Below, piece after piece: positions 1 to 6,700 of a stretch of 13,997 nt of DNA. The notes beneath the pieces were generated by a model. That model worked only from the letters and a program-made list of their open reading frames with translations, searched no databases and was not told the DNA's origin. The translations under genes and the position numbers were made by a program. The stretch comes from Candidatus Paceibacter sp. (lineage in GTDB: Bacteria; Patescibacteriota; Patescibacteriia; SG8-24; DYFX01): contig DYFX01000029.1 in NCBI GenBank assembly GCA_020724945.1, positions 1 through 13,997 of the forward strand, in the 5' to 3' direction. The number at the start of each line of letters is the position of its first letter. Within the stretch, counting starts at the first letter, position 1.

Positions 1-53
1 AGGAGCAGTTCGATCAGGGTGAAGCCCCGATGAACGCGTCGCGGTATCGTCAT
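1..53 (-). CDS. Prepilin-type protein, N-terminal fragment cut by window edge
   Basis: Only the first 17 codons lie in the window; the gene continues past the left edge. Reading from the ATG at 51-53 gives MTIPRRVHRGFTLIELL, a textbook class III prepilin signal: a short basic leader, a glycine at the cleavage site, then F-T-L-I-E with the conserved glutamate at mature position 5. The product would be cut by a prepilin peptidase and inserted in a type IV filament. It lies 46 bp after the stop of the 184-residue pilin and on the same strand, so it is probably a second pilin or another minor subunit of the same operon. No good Shine-Dalgarno sequence is seen before the start. Whether it is a full-length pilin cannot be judged from this fragment. 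Confidence 0.8.
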   Translation of the reverse strand, partial: MTIPRRVHRGFTLIELL

Positions 54-90
54 CTGAAGAGGTCAAGGAAAGGCCGTCGCGGTCCCGAGG

Positions 91-110
91 TCAAGCGCCT
101 TAGCGCTTGA
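91..110 (-). other. Perfect 8-bp hairpin around the pilin stop codon
   Basis: TCAAGCGC at 91-98 and GCGCTTGA at 103-110 are perfect inverted repeats separated by four bases, and the pilin TAA stop (100-102) lies inside the loop. In the minus-strand transcript this would be an 8-bp stem at the 3' end of the major-pilin gene. No run of U follows it, so it does not look like a full intrinsic terminator. It could protect the abundant pilin mRNA end or cause partial attenuation before the next prepilin gene. Function is inference only. Confidence 0.35.
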
Positions 111-654
111 TCTTGATCTGGGGGGTCGTGTTCTCGTCCTCGGCTTCAGGGTTGCAGGAACCGATTTCGAGGCGGCCGTTGGCGCTGCGGAGTACATAGT
201 AACCGGTGACCTCGCTGTTATAGACATCGCCGGCATCGTTCACGCCGCGCGGATCGACCGGAATTTCGGCGATGTAGTTCGAGACGAGGGCGGTGTCAGC
301 CGCGAGATCGACCGTGCTCGTCACATTCTGCGTGAGACCCGTCAACGAGGACGGGCAGGCGGTGAGGGAGGCGGCGCCGCCGCTGCCGATGACGAAGGGA
401 ACGCCCGCGCCGGTCGCCGAAGTCAGCGCGCTCGGAAGCGTGCCCTTGTAGTCGACCGTGTAGTTCAGGATGGCGTTCAAGATGGCGTTGGTCTCCGCGA
501 AGCGGCGCGCGTTACGCGACTGCTTGAGGCGCTTGGCGGGGTCGACGGCGACGAGGACGATGGCGGCCAAGATGCCGATGATGCCGATGACGATCAGCAG
601 CTCGATCAGCGTGAAGCCTTTGGAGGCGCGCTTAAGGAAGGCGGTACGGGACAT
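100..654 (-). CDS. Type IV prepilin, probable major pilin
   Basis: The 184-residue product starts with a 13-residue basic leader (two arginines, two lysines) ending in SKG, then FTLIELLIVIGIIGILAAIV, the class III prepilin signal with the cleavage glycine at 13 and glutamate at mature position 5. After the hydrophobic helix comes DPAKRLKQSRNARR and a long amphipathic helix with NAILNAILNYTVDYKG, a pattern I associate with Patescibacteria pilins. Two cysteines, in LTACPSS (residue 100) and near the C-terminus in IGSCNPE, could close a disulfide loop like the D-region of classical pilins. The size is normal for a pilin that builds the shaft. It has its own apparent promoter at 693-701 and stands at the end of the operon, which fits a need for high expression. 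Being the major rather than a minor subunit is inferred from size, promoter and position. Confidence 0.9.
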   Translation of the reverse strand: MSRTAFLKRASKGFTLIELLIVIGIIGILAAIVLVAVDPAKRLKQSRNARRFAETNAILNAILNYTVDYKGTLPSALTSATGAGVPFVIGSGGAASLTACPSSLTGLTQNVTSTVDLAADTALVSNYIAEIPVDPRGVNDAGDVYNSEVTGYYVLRSANGRLEIGSCNPEAEDENTTPQIKIKR

Positions 655-692
655 ATCGACGCTCTTGTGGATAAAAATAAGGCGTTTGAAAC

Positions 693-701
693 ATTATATC
701 A
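693..701 (-). promoter_or_regulatory. Extended -10 promoter of the pilin gene, overlapping the upstream stop codon
   Basis: On the minus strand the sequence reads TGATATAATG: a perfect TATAAT (693-698) preceded by TGn, the extended -10 element of housekeeping sigma promoters. The TG of the element belongs to the TGA stop codon of the PilM-like gene (699-701). No clear TTGACA lies 16-18 bp upstream, as is common for extended -10 promoters. The roughly 40 bases between it and the pilin ATG are AT-rich in an otherwise GC-rich window, giving a short untranslated leader. It would give the pilin transcription independent of the long upstream operon. Confidence 0.6.
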
Positions 702-2804
702 CGGTCCAGCGCCGGTAACGCCAGCCGTGCCGCGCAAGCGCAGGACAGGGACAAGCCCCGTCTCGTCGAGCGAGGCCTCGATGCCGCCCAGCTCCGCGTC
801 CGCGGCGGCGGGCAGGCTCGCCTTCAGCAACGACTCAGCCTCCGCGACGACGAACGACGAGCTTTGCGCCCTGACGACGGCGATGGCCGTGAAGGAGCCG
901 ATCTCCTGCCCGATGTCCGGGACTTGCACATACCTGACATCAAGGAACCGGAAAGTCCCTGGAATGGGGCGCGAACCGGCCGGCGTCCTCGCCTCGAGCG
1001 CCGCCTCGAGCGCGGAGGCGGCTTCGGACTCCATGCGCCCGCGGAGGGCGGCCAGGTCGTCCTCGGTGAACGGCGCGCCGACGACGGTCAGGCCGCCGGC
1101 GGTCGGCGCGTCAGCCACGCCATAGATGGCGAGCTGGGCGGAAGCCGAAAGCCCCGGGATCGTGAAGCGCCCGGCCGGCACATCGCCTTCCGGTCCCGCC
1201 TGGTCGGCCGTGATGCTCGCCGTCACGCGGCCGCGCGCCGGGACGACGACGCGCCCGTCGAGCCGGAAGAGGACGCCCCCTTCGGAGAGGAACCGCGTCG
1301 TGGCGACGAGCGTCTGCGCGCTTCCGCTCTCGTTGACGATCTCCACGGAGCCCTTGGAATAGCCGATGCGCTCCTCGCCCTCGCGCTCGACGGTCACGCG
1401 CGCTTCCGTTTCGGCTTCGATCGACGCGACAGGAAGGCTCGGCGGATCCATCGAGAACGGGCCGACGACGGCCGCGACCTCGAGCGCGACGGTCGAGGGT
1501 TCGGCCGCGGACGGGGATGCCGCGGGCGCGGGCGCGGACGGCGCGCGCAGGCGGAACGCGGCGAACCAGGCGCCGACGGCGAGAAGCAGCACGCCGGCGA
1601 CGGCGATGGCGAGCTTCAGCCAATGCGGAAGGTGCCGGACGCCGTCAGGAATCCTTGCGGCGCGCGGACCGGGCGGGCGCGGCGGCAGGGCGGCCGGATG
1701 CCCCATCGTGCCGCCGGCGAGCAGGTCGATGTCGGTGAACTTGCGGACGCCGAGGCCGCGCATGGCGAGCCCGACGGCCGTCGTCGCCAGGACGCCGCGC
1801 TCGCGGAGGTTCAGCTTCTCGAGCAGGGGGTCGAGCTCGAGGCCGGTCCACGGGTCGGCGCGCTCGACGCGCTGAGTGCGGTCCGGCGTCGAAAGCTTGC
1901 CGGCGAGGTACTCGACGAGGCCCGGCATCAGGGTCGAGCCTCCGCACATCACGACGCGCCCGATCGGACGGCCGGACTTGTTCTCATAATAGTCGCGCGC
2001 CGCCGCGACATCCTTGGCGAGCCGGTCGGCCGTGTCGCGCATGGCCTTGAGCGCCTTCTGGTCGAAATCGCCCACCAGACCCTGGTTCCGCTTCAGCGCG
2101 TCGGCGTCCTCGACGGTGATGCCGAGCGCGCGCGCGAGCGCCTGGGTGAAGGCGTCGCCCGCGGTCTCGAGCGCTTCCGAGAACTGGATGCCATTGCGGT
2201 CGAAGACGGCGATGTTGGCCACGCGGGCGCCGACATCGACGAGCATCACCGGATCCGTCTCGTTCGGAAGGAGCGTCGCGCGCGCGATCGAGGACGACTC
2301 CCCTTCGACGGCCTCGAGCGCGAGGCCGGAAGCGGCGAAGAGGTCGAGATAGCTCTTCATCGTGTCCTTGTGCACCGCCGCGTAGTAGATGTCCTTGCGA
2401 TCGGGGCGCTGGGCGATGACGGCGTAGCCGGAGGCCATCTCCTCGTGGCGGTACGGGAAATAGCCGTCCGCCTCGATGGCGAGCGAACGGCCGAGCTCCG
2501 TGTCGTCTGCCACGCGCGGCACTTCGAAGATGTGGCTGTAGACCTGCGATTCCGGAAGCGCGAAGACGACGCGGTCGATGCCCTTGGGCAAAGGCGGCGT
2601 CATCTTGTCGGCGAGGAGCTTGCGGATGGCGAGGCTCGCGGCGTCGCGGCGCTCCACGAATCCGTCGACGATGACGCCTGGCGGGAGGGTGGTGCGCCCG
2701 TAGGACGCGACGGTCAAACGGTCGCCGCGACGCACCATGAAAACGGCCTCGATCGAGTGATCGGAGATGTCGAGACCTATCGCCGGTTTTTGAAACATGG
2801 CCAT
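699..2804 (-). CDS. pilM: PilM-like actin-fold protein fused to a membrane helix and outer domain
   Basis: The 701-residue product is about twice the length of PilM. Residues 1-365 are a PilM/FtsA-like actin-fold ATPase: phosphate loop IGLDISDHSIEAV (9-21), second phosphate motif VMLVDVGARVANIAVF (186-201) and adenosine motif VVMCGGSTLMPGL (284-296). A proline-rich stretch (368-385) leads to one membrane helix (about 396-417), then an Ala/Pro/Ser linker and a large outer part (about 440-701). The outer part holds a segment with TRFLSEGGVLFRL, VPARGRV and FTIPGLS (about 470-570) that resembles beta-rich domains of CPR surface proteins, some labelled baseplate-J-like; that link is from memory. 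Ordinary PilM is cytosolic and binds PilN; here the topology is that of T2SS GspL, a natural PilM-PilN fusion. ATGs at 2804 and 2798 are both in frame; neither has a strong ribosome site. The actin-fold call is firm; the outer-domain role is unknown. Confidence 0.85.
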   Translation of the reverse strand: MAMFQKPAIGLDISDHSIEAVFMVRRGDRLTVASYGRTTLPPGVIVDGFVERRDAASLAIRKLLADKMTPPLPKGIDRVVFALPESQVYSHIFEVPRVADDTELGRSLAIEADGYFPYRHEEMASGYAVIAQRPDRKDIYYAAVHKDTMKSYLDLFAASGLALEAVEGESSSIARATLLPNETDPVMLVDVGARVANIAVFDRNGIQFSEALETAGDAFTQALARALGITVEDADALKRNQGLVGDFDQKALKAMRDTADRLAKDVAAARDYYENKSGRPIGRVVMCGGSTLMPGLVEYLAGKLSTPDRTQRVERADPWTGLELDPLLEKLNLRERGVLATTAVGLAMRGLGVRKFTDIDLLAGGTMGHPAALPPRPPGPRAARIPDGVRHLPHWLKLAIAVAGVLLLAVGAWFAAFRLRAPSAPAPAASPSAAEPSTVALEVAAVVGPFSMDPPSLPVASIEAETEARVTVEREGEERIGYSKGSVEIVNESGSAQTLVATTRFLSEGGVLFRLDGRVVVPARGRVTASITADQAGPEGDVPAGRFTIPGLSASAQLAIYGVADAPTAGGLTVVGAPFTEDDLAALRGRMESEAASALEAALEARTPAGSRPIPGTFRFLDVRYVQVPDIGQEIGSFTAIAVVRAQSSSFVVAEAESLLKASLPAAADAELGGIEASLDETGLVPVLRLRGTAGVTGAGP

Positions 2805-2845
2805 GACTTCACGCCAAAACGACGGGGCCGCTTCCCCATGAGGCC

Positions 2846-2854
2846 ATCATACCA
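2846..2854 (-). promoter_or_regulatory. Possible internal extended -10 promoter before the PilM-like gene
   Basis: In the 60-bp gap between the PilX-like stop and the PilM-like start, the minus strand reads TGGTATGAT: TGn followed by TATGAT (2846-2851), one mismatch from TATAAT. No good -35 box is seen at the right distance. It resembles the stronger candidate before the pilin gene and would allow separate transcription of the PilM-like gene and pilins. The gap is the longest between the pilus genes, which gives slight support. Confidence 0.25.
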
Positions 2855-2864
2855 TGTTCCGGCC

Positions 2865-3275
2865 TCAATCCGCCTCCCTCCACGATCCGATCTTGATCTT
2901 CTTGGCGTCGCCCGACGCGTTGGAAAGGACGGTCACGGAGGCGTCGATGATGCGGATGGCCTGGCGGTACGACCCCTGGCCGCGGACGAGGCGGGCGTTC
3001 CCGCCCAGATCCGTGACCGCGATCGAACAGGTCCCGCCCCCGAGCGGGAAGGTGTCTCCGGCATATGCCGCGTCGGCCTTGAGACGCGCCAGGCCCTCCT
3101 CGACGCAGCCGTCCGCGATGGCGAAGGCCGTCTCGCCGTCCTCGATGACGCCGCCGAGGACCGCCTCGTCGTTGCCGACGGCGGAGATGGTGATGCCGAT
3201 CGAAAGCAGGGTCACCATGACGACGAGCACGGTGATGAGGGCGACGACGCCTTGGGGACGCGTGGGGAACTTCAT
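2865..3275 (-). CDS. PilX/GspK-like minor pseudopilin
   Basis: This 136-residue protein has a nine-residue leader with lysine and arginine, RPQG, followed by the hydrophobic stretch VVALITVLVVMVTLLSIGIT. The cleavage glycine is at 9, but mature position 5 is isoleucine, so the glutamate conserved in most pilins is missing. That is typical of GspK and explains why such subunits can cap the filament: nothing has to pair with a subunit above. The following FAIADGCVEEGLARL helix is PilX-like. Two cysteines (57 and 83) may pair. It is short for GspK and lacks that family's large inserted domain, so PilX-like is the safer name. Its ATG directly follows the previous stop (TGATATG), with AAGGA 5 nt before the ATG at 3281-3285. 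It stands fourth in the H-I-J-K order. Confidence 0.75.
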   Translation of the reverse strand: MKFPTRPQGVVALITVLVVMVTLLSIGITISAVGNDEAVLGGVIEDGETAFAIADGCVEEGLARLKADAAYAGDTFPLGGGTCSIAVTDLGGNARLVRGQGSYRQAIRIIDASVTVLSNASGDAKKIKIGSWREAD

Positions 3276-3276
3276 A

Positions 3277-3789
3277 TCAATCCTTGCGGATGACGGCGGT
3301 GCCGCTGGCCGTCGTCGTATAGGTATAGACCTGATCGGGGTTGTCGGAGGCGAACGAGAGCGTCAACGCGGCCGTGACGGCGACGGTGTTGCCGCCGAGA
3401 TTGTCCTTCGAGAAGCGCAGCGACGACACCGTGACGCGGTCCGAAGTGAGCGCCGTCGCCGGTCCCGCCCCCTCCTTCATGCGCAGGACGCCGTCCGCGA
3501 GGTCGAAGACCGTCGGGGTGTTCGAGGCGGAGGGCATGTCCACCGACAGCACGCCGTCGTCATCGTCGAAAGCGGACGCGCCGATATTCAGCTTCTCGGC
3601 CTGGCGGACCGTGCGGAGGATGCGCTGGAGGCCGAAGCGCATGTTCTGCTCGACCTCGGCGATGACGGCGGTCTTGGCGCGCGTACGGATGACATCGACG
3701 GCGAAGAGCGTGATCGACGAGATGACGATCGCGATGAGCGCGAAGTAGAGGATGAATTCCAGCAGGGTGAAGCCCTTGGGAGCGCGCAT
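3277..3789 (-). CDS. PilW/GspJ-like minor pseudopilin
   Basis: The 170-residue product begins MRAPKGFTLLEFILYFALIA: a basic six-residue leader, cleavage glycine at 6, F at mature position 1 and glutamate at position 5. The helix continues into RTRAKTAVIAEVEQNMRFGLQRILRTVRQAEKL, the pattern of GspJ/PilW pseudopilins. The C-terminal part is beta-rich with no cysteines. The open frame extends upstream to 3963, but that extra part is arginine-rich shadow of the preceding gene; the ATG at 3789 puts the prepilin signal at the N-terminus and creates a one-base junction with the previous stop (TGATATG). No Shine-Dalgarno is seen there, so translation probably depends on the ribosome finishing the giant gene. 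In related machines this subunit joins the I- and K-type subunits in the tip complex. Confidence 0.85.
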   Translation of the reverse strand: MRAPKGFTLLEFILYFALIAIVISSITLFAVDVIRTRAKTAVIAEVEQNMRFGLQRILRTVRQAEKLNIGASAFDDDDGVLSVDMPSASNTPTVFDLADGVLRMKEGAGPATALTSDRVTVSSLRFSKDNLGGNTVAVTAALTLSFASDNPDQVYTYTTTASGTAVIRKD

Positions 3790-3790
3790 A

Positions 3791-6700
3791 TCAACGGTAG
3801 GTGAACTGGAAATCGTCGAGCGTCGGCGTCTGCGCCGTGTCGGACGCGCTGAAGGTGGCGCGCAGCTGGGCATAGCGTCCGGGCGTCGCGACGAACGGAC
3901 TGCCGTAGCCGACCGAGACCTCGGGACTGAAGGCGGTCCAGCTCCCGTCCGGCACCGGCACATTGCCCGTGCGGACGGCCATCGTGAGGCTCGTCCCGGA
4001 CGGCACCGACGAGGTCCAGGAGACGGTCATCGGCGTGGCGGTCGCGCTGTCCATGTCGAGCACGGAAGAGAAGAGCCGGCCGGTCGCGAAGTAGGGCGCG
4101 ACGGGTCCTTGGAAGATGCGGCCCTGCACGGCGGCGATCCAGCCGTTGTTGTTGCCCTTGTCCGCGAAGCCCATGCCATAGATGGCGCGCGTCGTCGGGG
4201 AGGCGGTGACCGTCCACGACACGCCATCCCAGTGCAGGATCGTGCCGTTATCGCCCGCCGCCCAGCCGTCAGAGGGCGCGCGCATGGCGATGGCGCGCAG
4301 GTTCGAGGCCGTCGGCGAGGTCACGGTCGCCCAGCTCGCGCCGTTCCAGCGGATGATGCGTCCGCCGTTGCCGACCGCCCAGCCGTCGGTCGCGTTCAGG
4401 AAGGAGAGCGCGTTGAGCGTATCGGTCGTCGGCGAACCGACGGTCGCCCAGCTCGCGCCGTTCCAGCGGACGATGGTGCCGCTCACGCCGACCGCCCAGC
4501 CGTCGGTCGATGAGAGCATCCGGACCGCGTTCAAGGCGTTGGTCGTGGGGCTCGTAGCGTTCGCCCAGGTCACGCCCGTGAGGCGCACGATGGCGCCTTG
4601 CGCGCCGACCGCCCAGCCGTCGGTCGACGAGACGAGATCGACGCCGTTCAAGGCGCGCGTCGTCGGCGAGGTCGCTTCCGTCCATGACGCGCCGTTCCAG
4701 GAAAGGATGGTGCCGTTGGCGCCGACGGCGGCGCCGGCGTTCGTGGCGCTCATGTCGATTCCATAGAGGTCCCTCGTGACCGGCGTCGCGACCAGCGACC
4801 AGGCCGTCCCCGTCTTGCGGAGCGTGACGCCGCCGAGCCCGGAGATCCAGATGTCGTTCGCCGCGGCGCTGGCGAAGGCCCGGAGGTTCTGTCCGGTCTG
4901 CTGCCCGAAGAGCGCCGTGACATCGTCGACCGACGAGGTCGAGAAGGGCGAGGTCGCGCGCGTCAGCGTCAGGCGGTATTGGAGGTAGCGTCCGGCAGGA
5001 CTCGTGATCGCGCTGCCGGTCTCGTCCGTCAGTTCGCCGCTCCAGGCCGACCAGCTCCCGTCCGGCGTCGGCGTATTGCCGGTCCGCGTCGAGACGGTGA
5101 CATTCGCGCCCGCCGGCAGGACTTCGGTCCACGAGACGATGTTCCAGACGGTACCGACGGTCGTCGCCGAATCGAAGACCGCGGACTGGAAGGTGCCGCT
5201 CGGCAGGTACGCCGGCGTGTAATGAAGCAGGAGTCCGAGATAACCGCCGGCCCAGACATCCTCGGCCCCGACGGCGGAGACGCCGTTGATGGCCTTGGTG
5301 ACGGGCGAAGATTCCAGCGACCAGACGGATCCGTTCCATCGCAGGATCCTGCCGCCGCCGCCCACCGCCCAGCCGTCGGAGGCCGTGCGGAGATCGATGG
5401 ACAGGAGGTTGCTGTTGGTGATCGGGGTCAGCGCCGTCCAGTTCGTACCGTTCCAACGGAGCGTCACCCCGCCCTTGCCGACGGCTTGTCCGTCGGAGGA
5501 TGAAAGCATGTCGACGGCGTAGAGGTCCGAACCGGTCGGCGAGGTGAAGGTCGCCCAGGTGCTTCCCGTGAGGCGCAGGATCTCGCCGCGCTGTCCGACG
5601 GCCCAGGCGTCGCCCGACGCGACCATGGAAAGCCCGCGCAGGTCGCGGTTGGTCGGCGTGGCGGCCAGGGACCAACTCGTGCCGTTCCAGCGCAGGATGA
5701 CGCCGTTGTCGCCCGTCGCCCAGCCGTCGCTCGAAGAGATCAGGTCGACGGCGTAGAGCGTGAGCGTCGTCGGCGAGGTGACGGTCGCCCAAGTCGAGCC
5801 GTTCCAGCGGACGATGCGGCCTCCCTCCCCGACCGCCCAGCCGTCGGTCGCCGAGACGAAATCGAGGTCGTACAGGTCGTCGGTCGTCGGCGAGGTCACG
5901 CTCGACCAGGACGAGCCGTCATAACGCTGGATGCTGCCGTTGAACCCGACCATCCAGCCGTCGGTGGCGGAGAGCATCTGCACCCCTTGGATCGTCGCCG
6001 TGCCCGGCGCGCCGTAGGCGAGAGTGATGTCGTTGAGCGTCGCGGTCTCGGTGCCGTCGAGCGAGGCGAAGCTGACGCGGTACTGGATATAGCGCCCGGC
6101 CGGCGAGGCGATCGGGGACCCGAACGGTTCGGACAGCTCCGCGCTCCAGGCCGACCAGGTGCCGTCCGGCCACGGGACATTGCCGGTGCGCGTGGCGACG
6201 GTGAGCGTCGCGCCTTGAGAGAAGAGGTCCTGCGTCCAAGCGACGGCGCTCCAAGTGACGCTCTCGCCCGCGTCGACGATCGATGAGACGAAGGTGCCGT
6301 CGGGGAAATACTGGTCGTCGTATCGCAGGATGCGGCCGCCCTCGCCGACGCCCCAGCCGTTATTGACGCCCACGAAATCGGTGCCGTACAGGTCATCGGT
6401 CACGAGCGTCTCGGAGGCCGTCCAGGCCGAACCGTCGAAGTGCGCGACGAGTCCGCCGTTTCCGACCGCCCAGACATCGCCGCTCGAGATCATCCGGACG
6501 CCGTTCCAGGTCTGGTTGCCGGTGTCCGTGTGCGCGCTCCAGGCGGTGCCGTTCCATCGGTAGATGATGCCGCTGCCGCCCACGACCCAGCCGTCGGTGG
6601 CGGTGAGCAGGTGGACGGAGTTCCAGGTCTGGTTGCCGGTGTCGGTATGCAGGCTCCAGGTCGTGCCGTTCCATCGGTAGATGAGGCCGCTGCCGCCGAC

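Noticed and set aside
2805..2864. Terminator between the PilX-like and PilM-like genes
   Set aside because: I found no strong inverted repeat with a following U-run on the minus strand; only a weak promoter candidate is reported.
864..3293. Long plus-strand open frame opposite the PilM-like gene
   Set aside because: Same low-complexity Arg/Asp/Gly composition, antisense to a gene with clear motifs. Shadow frame.
3790..3963. Upstream extension of the GspJ-like gene
   Set aside because: The extra 58 residues are Arg/Pro/Ser-rich and overlap the end of the giant gene; the prepilin signal begins at the ATG at 3789.
4269..5792. Arginine-rich minus-strand frame inside the giant gene
   Set aside because: It is the repeat DNA read in a second frame, giving repeated RRLGGR strings. 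The propeller frame is longer and has clear blade structure.
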